Below are positions 1 to 7,787 of a stretch of DNA of 64,000 nucleotides, one piece after another; position 1 is the stretch's first letter, and every line of letters starts with the position of its first letter. The notes under the pieces are model-generated. The model was not told the DNA's origin, made no database searches, and saw only the letters and a program-made list of their open reading frames with translations. Source of the DNA: Synechococcus sp. HK05. GTDB lineage: Bacteria > Cyanobacteriota > Cyanobacteriia > PCC-6307 > Cyanobiaceae. Made by a program: the position numbers and the translations under genes. The stretch spans positions 1 through 64,000 of the forward strand of contig NZ_JAHRXJ010000011.1 of the NCBI RefSeq assembly GCF_019104765.1, read 5' to 3'.

Positions 1-69
1 AACTTCCCCCTCGACCTGGCAGCAGCCGAAGCCACCCCCGTGGCTCTGACTGCCCCCGCCATCGGCTGA
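1..69 (+). CDS. psbA: Photosystem II reaction-centre protein D1, 3' end only
   Basis: The window opens inside this gene. The last 22 codons read in frame 1 to a TGA and match the well-known D1 carboxyl end (NFPLDLAAAEATPVALTAP, then AIG). D1 binds the PSII cofactors and the manganese cluster in the thylakoid membrane. The Ala after LDL corresponds to the mature C terminus, so the remaining tail is the extension removed by the CtpA protease, a known step before Mn assembly. The rest of the gene lies before the window, so I cannot tell which D1 isoform this is. A strong terminator follows. Confidence 0.93.
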   Translation, partial: NFPLDLAAAEATPVALTAPAIG

Positions 70-110
70 GGTTGACTCTCAACATGGTTCAACCTCGGTT
101 GGATCGGAAG

Positions 111-135
111 GCCCCTGCGCAAGCGGGGGCTTTTT
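111..135 (+). terminator. Rho-independent terminator of psbA
   Basis: An 8-bp G+C-rich stem (GCCCCTGC pairing with GCGGGGGC, one G-U) with a GCAA loop is followed directly by five T. It lies 41 bases after the psbA stop and points the same way. It also sits just beyond the 3' end of the opposing nth gene. Confidence 0.85.
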
Positions 136-178
136 GTTGTGGGCTACGGCTGGTGGATGCGGAATCCTGCTCAGTGCT

Positions 179-850
179 TCAAGCCTTGATCCAAGCCACC
201 GGCTTGCGGCGCTTGGGATACAGCTCCCTGCACAGCGGGCAAACCGTTCCGTCGCAGCCGCGGGCCGTGCAGAATTCGCGGCCATAAAAAATGATCTGTA
301 GGTGCAACTTGTTCCAGGCGTGCTTCGGGAACAGGCGCTTGAGATCGGTTTCCGTGCGGGTCACACTCACGCCGCTGCTGAGGCCCCAGCGCTGCGCCAG
401 GCGATGGATATGCGTATCCACCGGGAAAGCGGGCACGCCAAAGGCCTGCGCCATCACAACCGAGGCCGTCTTGTGGCCCACACCAGGCAGCGCCTCCAGG
501 GCTTGGAAACTGGCCGGCACCTCACCGTTGTGCCGCTCGAGCAGCAACTCCGCCAGCCGTTTCACATTGCGGGCTTTGGTTTTGGCCAACCCCAGCTGAC
601 GAATGTGACCCAGGATCGTGGCTTCGGGTAGTGCAGCCATCGACTGCGGAGTCGGCCCGGCTGCAAACAAAGCGGGCGTGACCTCATTCACCTTCTTATC
701 GGTGCACTGGGCGCTGAGCAGCACCGCGATCAACAAGGTGAAGGCATCGCTGTGATCCAGTGGCACCGGTGTGGTGGGGTAGTGCTCCTCCAAACGCTGC
801 AGGATCAGGGCGGCCCGCTCCTCTTTCCTCACCGGTACGACAGGCTTCAC
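179..850 (-). CDS. nth: Endonuclease III (base-excision DNA glycosylase/AP lyase)
   Basis: This 223-residue protein removes oxidised pyrimidines from DNA and nicks the abasic site. The helix-hairpin-helix LPGVGHKTA lies at residues 121-129 with the catalytic Lys127, and VDTH at 144-147 supplies the catalytic Asp145. Four cysteines near the C terminus (194, 199, 204, 207) are where the iron-sulfur loop is expected. Their spacing is C-x4-C-x4-C-x2-C rather than the C-x6-C-x2-C-x5-C of E. coli, so cluster binding is less certain. The gene is divergent from aroC, with about 40 bases between the start codons. Confidence 0.93.
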   Translation of the reverse strand: MKPVVPVRKEERAALILQRLEEHYPTTPVPLDHSDAFTLLIAVLLSAQCTDKKVNEVTPALFAAGPTPQSMAALPEATILGHIRQLGLAKTKARNVKRLAELLLERHNGEVPASFQALEALPGVGHKTASVVMAQAFGVPAFPVDTHIHRLAQRWGLSSGVSVTRTETDLKRLFPKHAWNKLHLQIIFYGREFCTARGCDGTVCPLCRELYPKRRKPVAWIKA

Positions 851-891
851 GCAAGGCCCAGTTTGTAGGCTCGCTGCAGCGCATTCGGCCC

Positions 892-1980
892 ATGGGCAGC
901 AGCTTCGGCGACCTTTTCCGCATCAGCACCTTCGGCGAGTCCCACGGTGGCGGGGTTGGGGTGATCGTGGATGGCTGCCCGCCAAGGCTGGAGCTCGATC
1001 TTGAAGCGATTCAGGCGGAACTCGACCGGCGTAAACCCGGCCAGAGCAAGATCACCACGCCGCGCAAGGAAGATGATCGCGTGGAGATTCTCAGCGGTCT
1101 GCTCGATGGCGTGACCCTCGGCACGCCGATCGCGATGGTGGTGCGCAACAAGGATCAGCGCCCCCAGGATTACAAGGAGGTGGAGGTGGCCTTCCGGCCC
1201 TCCCACGCCGATGCCACCTATCAGGCGAAATACGGCATCCAGGCCCGCAGTGGTGGCGGCCGTGCCTCAGCCCGGGAAACCATCGGCCGGGTGGCCGCGG
1301 GAGCCATTGCCAAACAGCTACTGGCCAAAGCCCACGGCACCGAAGTGATCGCCTGGGTGAAGCGGATTCACACCCTGGAAGCCACGATCGATCCGTGCAC
1401 AGTGCAGCTGGAGGATGTAGAGGCCAACATCGTGCGCTGCCCGGATGCTGCGATGGCAGGGCAAATGATCGAGCGGATTGAGGCGATCGGCCGCGATGGC
1501 GATTCCTGCGGCGGCGTGATCGAGTGCGTTGTGCGTCAGGCGCCCGTGGGGCTCGGCATGCCGGTGTTCGACAAGCTGGAAGCGGATCTGGCCAAGGCGG
1601 TGATGTCGCTGCCGGCCACCAAGGGATTCGAGATCGGCTCCGGCTTTGAGGGCACCCTGCAGAAAGGAAGCGAACACAACGACGCCTTCCTGCCCACCGG
1701 CGATGGCTCCCTGCACACCGCCACCAACAATTCAGGCGGCATTCAGGGCGGGATCAGCAATGGCGAACCGATCGTGATCCGGGTGGCATTCAAGCCCACC
1801 GCCACGATCCGCAAGGCCCAGCAAACGATCAACGCCCGCGGCGAAGCCACCACCCTGGAAGCCAAGGGGCGCCACGACCCGTGTGTGTTGCCGCGGGCCG
1901 TGCCGATGGTGGAGGCGATGGTGGCCTTGGTGCTGGCGGATCACCTGCTGCGCCAACAGGGGCAGTGCAGCCTGTGGTGA
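892..1980 (+). CDS. aroC: Chorismate synthase
   Basis: The enzyme converts 5-enolpyruvylshikimate 3-phosphate to chorismate, the last shikimate-pathway step, using reduced FMN. The product has 362 residues, the usual size. It begins [20 protein letters not shown], which carries the family N-terminal signature. [20 protein letters not shown] is the second signature, and [17 protein letters not shown] marks the C-terminal one. The frame stays open upstream to 760, but that extension would overlap nth and precedes the conserved N terminus, so I chose ATG 892. It converges with the H1-like gene across a strong hairpin. Confidence 0.95.
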   Translation: MGSSFGDLFRISTFGESHGGGVGVIVDGCPPRLELDLEAIQAELDRRKPGQSKITTPRKEDDRVEILSGLLDGVTLGTPIAMVVRNKDQRPQDYKEVEVAFRPSHADATYQAKYGIQARSGGGRASARETIGRVAAGAIAKQLLAKAHGTEVIAWVKRIHTLEATIDPCTVQLEDVEANIVRCPDAAMAGQMIERIEAIGRDGDSCGGVIECVVRQAPVGLGMPVFDKLEADLAKAVMSLPATKGFEIGSGFEGTLQKGSEHNDAFLPTGDGSLHTATNNSGGIQGGISNGEPIVIRVAFKPTATIRKAQQTINARGEATTLEAKGRHDPCVLPRAVPMVEAMVALVLADHLLRQQGQCSLW

Positions 1981-1997
1981 TCCACCCTGAGCGCAAG

Positions 1998-2029
1998 GCC
2001 GCTCAGCTCACGCTGGTGAGCTGAGCGGC
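1998..2029. terminator. 14-bp perfect hairpin between convergent genes
   Basis: Arms 1998-2011 and 2016-2029 are perfect inverted complements with a GCTG loop. The hairpin follows the aroC stop and contains the last codons and the stop of the gene on the other strand. There is no T run on either side, so it may be a bidirectional U-less terminator or an RNA 3'-end stabiliser. Confidence 0.55.
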
Positions 2030-2623
2030 TCCGTTGCTGCTGGGCGCCACGGGTGCTGCAGCACTCAAACGACTCACGGCCTTCGCCATGCGGCGCGCCA
2101 CCGAGGAACCACCCGCAGCCTTGGCTTTAGGCGCGGCTTTCACGGCGGCTTTCTTCACCGGATTGCGGGCAGCCTTAGCCGGCTTGGGCTTGGCCTTCGC
2201 GGCGGGTTTAGCGGCAGCCTTGGCTGCTGTTTTGCGCGCCGTCGCAGGCTTGGCCGTGGTGGTCTTCGCCGCGGCAGGACGGCGGCTGGTCTTGGCTGAT
2301 GGTGAAGCCGGCTTCGCTGCAGCTTTGGAGCCGCCGGAGCGGGCGCGGTGACTGAGCACCATGGCCCATTCCGCATCGCTGAGATTGGCGGGCTTGCTGC
2401 CGTGGGCGTTGGCAAGCTTGGCCGCCTTTTCGATGTCGCTGATCAGGTTCTTCCAGGAGGTCGCGAAGCGCTTGTCGGATTGGGATTTGGCGCCGCTCTC
2501 CACCAGGGTCTCCACCACGCCGGAGGCCGATACCTTCTTGCGGCGGCGATTGAAAATCTCCTTCTGAAGCTGAGCGATCAGGGCATCGGCCTTGTCGCTG
2601 AGCTTGATCGTGAGCTGAGACAT
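2003..2623 (-). CDS. Ribbon-helix-helix-like protein with histone-H1-like Lys/Ala/Pro tail
   Basis: The 206-residue protein has two parts. Residues 1-100 start with a beta-strand-like LTIKLSDKADALIAQLQKEI and a basic stretch NRRRKKVSASGVVETLVE, which looks like a ribbon-helix-helix fold. They continue into a helical segment (SWKNLISDIEKAAKLANAHG). From about residue 100 the sequence is a low-complexity tail of Ala, Lys and Pro (repeated KAAAKP, AKPAAKAKPKP) like the C-terminal tail of histone H1. The expected property is non-specific DNA binding with nucleoid compaction. That function is inferred from composition only; I do not recognise a named family. It starts 19 bases after the eda stop, so it may be the distal gene of an ftsH-eda transcript. 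Confidence 0.7.
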   Translation of the reverse strand: MSQLTIKLSDKADALIAQLQKEIFNRRRKKVSASGVVETLVESGAKSQSDKRFATSWKNLISDIEKAAKLANAHGSKPANLSDAEWAMVLSHRARSGGSKAAAKPASPSAKTSRRPAAAKTTTAKPATARKTAAKAAAKPAAKAKPKPAKAARNPVKKAAVKAAPKAKAAGGSSVARRMAKAVSRLSAAAPVAPSSNGAAQLTSVS

Positions 2624-2642
2624 ACAGACAACATCGTCTATC

Positions 2643-3254
2643 TCAGGGGTAGCACTTGGATCTCAAAGTGACAACAAGCTGACTCAGGGCTGGATCGAGC
2701 TGGTCGTCATCAAACAGGCAACTCCCCAGGGCCAGGGCATCGACGCCAGCGGCATACCAAGCGTTGGCATCGCCTGGGGCAAGGCCTCCGGCGGCAATAC
2801 AAAACGGCAACGGCCGCAGGGGCCCCGCCAGGGCGCGCCAATAACCGGGGCCAAGGCTCGCGGCCGGATAGAGCTTCACAGCCGGGGCCCCCCACCGCAC
2901 CGCCGCAGTGATTTCGGTGGGGCTGAACACCCCTGGCACCAGCGTGATCGCCGCTGCTGCCGCCTGCTCCAGCAGGGCGCGATCGAGGATCGGCGACACG
3001 ACGTAGCCAAGCCCCGCTTGAAGGGCTGCCTGCAAACCAGCCGAGCAACGCACCGAGGCCGCACCGAGGCGAAGCTCCGGGAAATCGATCACCAACTCGC
3101 GCGCCATCGCCACCCAGTCCGGCGATGGGGTCACAGCCAATTCGGCATGACAAAGGCCCGCCTGGTGCAGCTGCTCAAGCTGCAGGCGAGCCTGGTTTAG
3201 AGATTGCGGCCTCAGCACCGCCAGCAAAGGCTGGCGGCGGAGGCCATTGATCAA
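2643..3254 (-). CDS. eda: KDPG/KHG aldolase (2-keto-3-deoxy-6-phosphogluconate aldolase)
   Basis: This class I aldolase of 203 residues cleaves KDPG to pyruvate and glyceraldehyde 3-phosphate, the last Entner-Doudoroff step. The Schiff-base lysine is Lys127 in AVKLYPA, and Glu38 in AELAV occupies the position of the catalytic glutamate. The loop VPGVFSPTE (106-114) is the phosphate/pyruvate-site signature. Length and TIM-barrel layout fit the family. It starts 10 bases after the ftsH stop on the same strand, so the two are probably cotranscribed. No edd gene is in this window, so its exact role (Entner-Doudoroff flux or keto-acid recycling) is open. Confidence 0.88.
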   Translation of the reverse strand: MINGLRRQPLLAVLRPQSLNQARLQLEQLHQAGLCHAELAVTPSPDWVAMARELVIDFPELRLGAASVRCSAGLQAALQAGLGYVVSPILDRALLEQAAAAAITLVPGVFSPTEITAAVRWGAPAVKLYPAASLGPGYWRALAGPLRPLPFCIAAGGLAPGDANAWYAAGVDALALGSCLFDDDQLDPALSQLVVTLRSKCYP

Positions 3255-3264
3255 GCCGGAGGGG

Positions 3265-5109
3265 TCAGACGTACTCAGCCACCCGCACGTCGCTGCGGAT
3301 CAGCAGCTCCTGCAGGTCCTCCGCATCCACGGTCTCACGCTCCACCAGCATCTCGGCGAGCTCATCCAGCACCACTCGGTTGCCATTGAGCACGGCTGTG
3401 GCGCGCTTGTAGGCCTCGGCCACCAGTTGGCTCACTTCCTCGTCGATGGCAGCGGCGGTGTCTTCGGAGAAGTCGCGCTCAGCGGCGATATCGCGGCCGA
3501 GGAACATGCCGCCCTGGCTGCGGCCCAGGGCCACCGGACCAAGACGATCGCTCATGCCGAAACGGGTGACCATTTGGCGGGCCACCCGGGCCACCTGCTG
3601 GAGGTCGTTGGAAGCACCGGTGGTGACTTCGTCTTCGCCGTAAACGATCTCCTCGGCGACGCGGCCGCCGAGGGCAACCGCCATCTGGTTCTGGAGATAG
3701 GCACGGGAATAGAGGCCCGATTCCATCCGCTCCTCACTGGGGGTGAAGAAGGTGAGGCCACCGGCGTTGCCACGGGGAATGATCGAGATCTTCTGCACCG
3801 GGTCGTAATCGGGCATCAGCGCACCCACCAGGGCGTGGCCAGCTTCGTGATACGCCACGAGACGCTTGCGCTTCTCGCTCATCACACGGTCTTTCTTCTC
3901 GGGGCCAGCCATCACGCGCTCGATCGCATCGTTCACCTCATCCATGGAGATTTCGGTGAGCTCACGGCGCGCGGCCAGGATCGCGGCTTCGTTGAGCAGG
4001 TTGGCGAGGTCGGCGCCGGTGTAACCGGGGGTGCGGCGGGCGATCTTGTCGAGGTCGACGTCCTTAGAGAGGGTCTTGCCGCGGGCATGCACGCCGAGGA
4101 TCTGGAGACGACCGGCGTAATCCGGGCGATCCACCACCACCTGGCGATCGAAACGGCCTGGACGCATCAGTGCCGCATCCAGCACGTCGGGGCGGTTGGT
4201 GGCAGCCACGATGATGATGCCGGTGTTGCCCTCGAAGCCGTCCATCTCCGTGAGGAGCTGGTTGAGGGTCTGCTCGCGCTCGTCGTTGCCGCCGCCGAGA
4301 CCAGCGCCGCGCTGACGACCCACCGCGTCGATCTCATCGATGAAAACGATGCAGGGAGCGTTCTTCTTGGCTTGCTCGAACAGATCGCGCACGCGGCTGG
4401 CGCCCACACCCACGAACATCTCCACGAATTCCGAACCGGAGATCGAGAAGAAGGGCACACCCGCTTCGCCGGCCACTGCCTTGGCCAGCAGGGTTTTACC
4501 GGTGCCCGGAGGGCCCACCAGCAGCACTCCCTTGGGGATCTTGGCGCCGACGGCAGTGAAGCGATCGGGGTTCTTGAGGAAGTCGACGACTTCGGTGAGC
4601 TCAAGCTTGGCGCCCTCAATACCGGCCACATCACCAAAGGTGACCTGGGTTTGGGGCTCCATCTGGACCCGAGCCTTGCTCTTGCCGAAGTTCATCGCGG
4701 GGTTGCCGCCGCCGCCCTGGGCGCGGCGCAGCAGGAAGAACAGGCCACCGAGCAACAGCAGCGGGAAGATCAGCGAGCCGATCGCCTGCTGCCAGGGCTG
4801 GGCCTGGCGGGAGGGCTCCACGGCGATGTCGACCTTGTGGTCTTCCAGCAGCTTGAGGAGATCCTTGTCGGGGGCAAGGTTCACCACGGCGCGCTGGCCG
4901 TTGTTCTCCACCACCTGGGCGGTGCCGCGATCGGGGGCGATCAGCACCCGCGACACTTCATTACCCTCCACGGCCTCCACAAAGTCGCTGTAGCGGAGGG
5001 TGCGCGGCGCATTCGCCGGATCAGGACGGTCGAGGAAGGCCGTACCCACGGCGATCACCACCACGGCTAGGAGCACGTAGAGGCCTGCATTGCGCCAGCG
5101 CTTCTTCAC
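3265..5109 (-). CDS. ftsH: ATP-dependent zinc metalloprotease FtsH
   Basis: This membrane-bound AAA+ protease has 614 residues. Transmembrane helices lie at about 9-25 and 111-127, with the exported domain between. Walker A is GPPGTGKT (199-206), Walker B ends FIDEID (256-261), and the second region of homology [20 protein letters not shown] is at 303-322. The zinc site is HEAGH (421-425), with a further acidic ligand expected in the [11 protein letters not shown] region. In cyanobacteria FtsH hexamers remove photodamaged D1 from PSII. Several paralogues are normal, so I do not assign which one this is. It is the first gene of a likely ftsH-eda unit. Confidence 0.96.
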   Translation of the reverse strand: MKKRWRNAGLYVLLAVVVIAVGTAFLDRPDPANAPRTLRYSDFVEAVEGNEVSRVLIAPDRGTAQVVENNGQRAVVNLAPDKDLLKLLEDHKVDIAVEPSRQAQPWQQAIGSLIFPLLLLGGLFFLLRRAQGGGGNPAMNFGKSKARVQMEPQTQVTFGDVAGIEGAKLELTEVVDFLKNPDRFTAVGAKIPKGVLLVGPPGTGKTLLAKAVAGEAGVPFFSISGSEFVEMFVGVGASRVRDLFEQAKKNAPCIVFIDEIDAVGRQRGAGLGGGNDEREQTLNQLLTEMDGFEGNTGIIIVAATNRPDVLDAALMRPGRFDRQVVVDRPDYAGRLQILGVHARGKTLSKDVDLDKIARRTPGYTGADLANLLNEAAILAARRELTEISMDEVNDAIERVMAGPEKKDRVMSEKRKRLVAYHEAGHALVGALMPDYDPVQKISIIPRGNAGGLTFFTPSEERMESGLYSRAYLQNQMAVALGGRVAEEIVYGEDEVTTGASNDLQQVARVARQMVTRFGMSDRLGPVALGRSQGGMFLGRDIAAERDFSEDTAAAIDEEVSQLVAEAYKRATAVLNGNRVVLDELAEMLVERETVDAEDLQELLIRSDVRVAEYV

Positions 5110-5146
5110 TTGGATCTCCGCTGTGATTAAGGAATGTTAACCGCTC

Positions 5147-6313
5147 TCAGGCGGCGGCCCGCAGAACCTCGACCACGCTACGGAAGGCGAACCACTCGGG
5201 GATCTCCTCGCCGCTGCGCAGCATCTTGCGGAACTGGGTGCCGCTGAGCTTCTTCACGTGCAGGCCACGGGCATCGGCGTGCTCGGCTGTCACGTAACCC
5301 TCCTCTTCGGTGTACACGAGGTTGAGCGAGGGCACGGTTTCCATGCCGAGCTCGGGGGCGTTGTCGCGGGCGAAATCCTGGGCCTGGTAAGGGCCGTAGA
5401 AGTCGTCGCCACTGATCGACGACTTACAGCCCGCCATGTCGCGGCCAATGATGAAGTGGGTGCAGCCGTAGTTCTTGCGGATGATCATGTGCTGCAGCGC
5501 CTCGCGCGGGCCAGCCATGTGCATCGAGTAGGGCAGATACGCCCAGCGGATGCGGGGGTTATTCACCTCAGCGGCCAGACGCTCGTAGGTCTGGAAGCGC
5601 ACCTCACCGGAAATGTCGTCGTCCTGGGTGGGGCCGCAGGTGGGGTGCACCAGCACCACGCCCTGATCGCTCACATTGCTGGCGTCGAGGGCGCGGGTGA
5701 ACAGTTCGTAGTGGGCACGGTGGATGGGATTGCGGCACTGGAAGGCCACCACGTCCTGCCCCTCAGGCAGAGTTGCGCGCACTTCAGCCGGCGTTTTGCA
5801 AGGGAACACCCGCTTGGGCAGCTCCAGGCCCTGGATGGCACCGCCGAGGTAGTAACGACCGCGCTCGGTGGCGATCATCTTCACAGCGGGGTGCTCCAGC
5901 GAAGAGGTGCCGTAGCAACCCACCGCCTCGCGGGCTTTGTCGGGTTCCCACTTGCTCTCCACGGTCATCACCGCCAGCTCCTGGCCGCGGTAGGTGAGCA
6001 GCAGCTTCTGGCCCACGGCGATGTCATCGCGCTGGGTGTCCATCACGATCGGCAGGCCAAACAGCAGGCCGCTGGTGGTGCGGTGGTTCTCCACCACCGA
6101 CTGGTAGTCCTCCTGATGCATGAAGCCGCGCAGGGGCGAGAAGCCGCCCACCATCAGCAGCTCCACGTCGCAGGCGTTGCGATCGGAGCACTCCACCACG
6201 TGATCCACACCGGCCTTCACCGACTCGTGCTGGTCCGCCGGCACACGCAGATCCACCAGGCTGCCGCCGTGGGGTGCGATCAGGCCCTTGGGCGAAGCAA
6301 CGGTGCTGGTCAT
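5147..6313 (-). CDS. sat: ATP sulfurylase (sulfate adenylyltransferase)
   Basis: The 388-residue enzyme makes adenosine 5'-phosphosulfate from ATP and sulfate, the entry to assimilatory sulfate reduction. The nucleotide-binding QCRNPIHRAH motif is at 192-201, with its HxxH-type histidines. The second site motif is GRDMAGCKSS from residue 290. It is a stand-alone enzyme without an APS-kinase domain. It reads in the same direction as psbO upstream but is separated from it by a terminator and a 42-bp palindrome, so it probably has its own promoter. ftsH lies 37 bases downstream on the same strand. Confidence 0.95.
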   Translation of the reverse strand: MTSTVASPKGLIAPHGGSLVDLRVPADQHESVKAGVDHVVECSDRNACDVELLMVGGFSPLRGFMHQEDYQSVVENHRTTSGLLFGLPIVMDTQRDDIAVGQKLLLTYRGQELAVMTVESKWEPDKAREAVGCYGTSSLEHPAVKMIATERGRYYLGGAIQGLELPKRVFPCKTPAEVRATLPEGQDVVAFQCRNPIHRAHYELFTRALDASNVSDQGVVLVHPTCGPTQDDDISGEVRFQTYERLAAEVNNPRIRWAYLPYSMHMAGPREALQHMIIRKNYGCTHFIIGRDMAGCKSSISGDDFYGPYQAQDFARDNAPELGMETVPSLNLVYTEEEGYVTAEHADARGLHVKKLSGTQFRKMLRSGEEIPEWFAFRSVVEVLRAAA

Positions 6314-6383
6314 GGCGGCGGGAGATCGCTACGGGTGTTGGCGGCGATTCTCCCAGAGTGCGCAGTCGGGTTCGCCCCGAAGA

Positions 6384-6425
6384 CTCTCGACCGGCGGATA
6401 TCCATGGATATCCGCCGGTCGAGAG
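6384..6425. repeat. Perfect 42-bp palindrome without spacer
   Basis: Bases 6384-6404 are the exact reverse complement of 6405-6425. Each arm runs CTCTCGACCGGCGG then ATATCCA, and the centre is CCATGG. Inside it, GGATATCC occurs twice, flanking the central AT, and is itself palindromic. The next bases on each side (A and C) do not pair. The element lies between the psbO terminator and the sat start, 71 bases upstream of the sat ATG. It could be a protein-binding operator, a cruciform or a long RNA hairpin in the sat leader. I see no second copy in the window. Confidence 0.9.
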
Positions 6426-6438
6426 CACAAAAAGGCAC

Positions 6439-6462
6439 AAAAAAGGGGCCCGAGGGCCCCTT
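6439..6462 (-). terminator. Rho-independent terminator of psbO
   Basis: On the minus strand AAGGGGCCC pairs with GGGCCCCTT across a two-base gap (TC), followed by a run of six T including the stem end. It sits 26 bases after the psbO stop codon, in the right orientation, and insulates psbO from sat. Confidence 0.85.
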
Positions 6463-6487
6463 GTGATCAGACAGTGCCTGAAGCGAA

Positions 6488-7309
6488 TCAGGCCTTCTCC
6501 AGACGGCCGTAGAGCTGACCGGTGATCTTCACGTCGAGAGGATCGTGGCTGCCCATATCGGTGTCGGAGGGCTGAACCGCCGTGAACACACCGGCGAATT
6601 CACCGGTGGAGGCATCCACCTTGGTGATGGAGAGATTCATCTCACCGGTGCCGTCGATGTAGCGCTTGCTGTTCTCACGGGCGAGCTCGTCGTCTTGACC
6701 GTTGAGAGCCACCAGACCCTGGGCGTACTGCACACCGGTGGTGAGGGCACGGCCCTTGGGATCCAGGAAGTTGGAGGTGCGGTAGCTGGGAACGCGGTAG
6801 CTGCCGTTGAGATCGGTGCTGGTAGTGATCGCAGCACCGTCAGCGGTGGCGTCGAGCTCCTTGCTGGAGAAGGTGAAGGGCACCTCTTCACCGCCTGGCA
6901 GCAACACGGTCACGATCTGGAAGTCGATGCCGCCCTGCTCTTTGAAATTGATGCCGTTGCCCACCACCGCCAGGTCGCCATACACCTGATCCAGGCTGGT
7001 GGTGAAGCGGGTGAGGATCTTGGTGGGCTGGAACTCAGCCTCCACGCGCTTGTTGGCGGGCTCGCCCTTCACATACACCTCAGAGGGGTGCATGCAGATT
7101 TCGCGCAGCTGGTACTTGGCACCCGCATCCAGGCTGATCGAACCGCGCGCCGAATCCGGCAGGGTCGGGCAGTCGTTGGCCAGACCGGTGTTGTGGATGT
7201 CGTCGTAGGTGAGGTTGGCCCGATCAACAGCCTTGGCGCCACCGCTGCAGGCGGTCACAAGGGTGAGGCAGAGCGCCAGCACAAGGGCCAGCAGAGGACG
7301 GAAACGCAT
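6488..7309 (-). CDS. psbO: Photosystem II manganese-stabilising protein PsbO
   Basis: This extrinsic 33-kDa subunit shields and stabilises the Mn4CaO5 cluster on the lumenal side of PSII. It has 273 residues including a signal peptide. MRFRPLLALVLALCLTLVTA is followed by a possible lipobox-type cysteine (VTAC) and then by an AKA-VDR site like the signal peptidase I site of other cyanobacterial PsbO. The mature part begins NLTYDDIHNTGLANDCPTL. It contains LLPGGEEVPF, SYR..NFLDPKGRALTTG and the C-terminal QPSDTDMGSHDPLDVKI typical of PsbO. ATG 7309 was chosen because the open frame upstream (to 7618) precedes the signal peptide and lacks similarity. A dedicated terminator follows. Confidence 0.96.
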   Translation of the reverse strand: MRFRPLLALVLALCLTLVTACSGGAKAVDRANLTYDDIHNTGLANDCPTLPDSARGSISLDAGAKYQLREICMHPSEVYVKGEPANKRVEAEFQPTKILTRFTTSLDQVYGDLAVVGNGINFKEQGGIDFQIVTVLLPGGEEVPFTFSSKELDATADGAAITTSTDLNGSYRVPSYRTSNFLDPKGRALTTGVQYAQGLVALNGQDDELARENSKRYIDGTGEMNLSITKVDASTGEFAGVFTAVQPSDTDMGSHDPLDVKITGQLYGRLEKA

Positions 7310-7403
7310 GGGGAGAAGCCGGTCTGACAGGGGAAAACCTCTGGATGGGGTGCGCCCGCTGCGGATACTACCGGTGCAAAAAGCCCATTCCGCGTACCAT
7401 GTC

Positions 7404-7435
7404 GCGGCTCTCAACAACCTGTATGCGAGAGCCGC
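7404..7435. promoter_or_regulatory. 9-bp inverted repeat in divergent leader region
   Basis: GCGGCTCTC (7404-7412) and GAGAGCCGC (7427-7435) are perfect complements with a 14-base spacer. The repeat ends 13 bases before the ATG of the 112-residue gene and about 95 bases upstream of psbO, which is divergent. It could be an operator for either gene or a hairpin in the leader of the rightward one. The position of the ribosome binding site right after it makes an RNA role possible. Confidence 0.4.
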
Positions 7436-7448
7436 AGATCCAGACCGA

Positions 7449-7787
7449 ATGAACGAAGGCATCTCCACTGATTCCACCCGCAGCCTTGCGGCAGGCGACT
7501 GGGAAGCGCGCCTCAGCGCCGAACTGATGAGCCTCCAGGCCCTGGCGGATGAAGTGGATGGCGAGCCTGAGGCGCTGCTGTTGCTGCTGCGCCGCCTCGA
7601 GGAACTGCACCGCTCCATTCAGGACGGCCCCTTCCGCGCCAGCCTGCCGGCGGACCGCGGCGCCCTGTTCAACCTGCTCCAGGGCATGGAGAAGAGCGGT
7701 GGCTGGCCCTACATCCCTCGGTTGCAACTGCGCACCTTCATGGATCTGCTGCAGAACGGCGACTCAGGCGCCGCCCTTGCGGCCTAA
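7449..7787 (+). CDS. Conserved-looking small protein, function unknown
   Basis: The 112-residue acidic, mostly helical protein has no signal peptide or membrane segment. The middle (LSAELMSLQALADEVDGEPE then a leucine run with RRLEELHRSIQ) looks like two amphipathic helices. A conserved-looking C terminus follows (ADRGALFNLLQGMEKSGGWPYIPRLQLRTFMDLL, residues about 67-103). ATG 7449 is the first start after the psbO promoter region. The gene is divergent from psbO and overlaps the end of coaBC by four bases. I do not recognise the family and propose no function. Confidence 0.65.
   Translation: MNEGISTDSTRSLAAGDWEARLSAELMSLQALADEVDGEPEALLLLLRRLEELHRSIQDGPFRASLPADRGALFNLLQGMEKSGGWPYIPRLQLRTFMDLLQNGDSGAALAA

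Noticed and set aside
760-891. Upstream extension of aroC
   Set aside because: It overlaps nth and precedes the conserved N terminus of chorismate synthase.
3247-5070. 607-codon open frame on the plus strand opposite ftsH
   Set aside because: It is an antisense shadow of ftsH in G+C-rich DNA; its product is His/Gly/Glu-rich with no family signature.
5258-6466. 402-codon open frame opposite sat
   Set aside because: Shadow of sat, running across the palindrome and terminator; composition is low-complexity.
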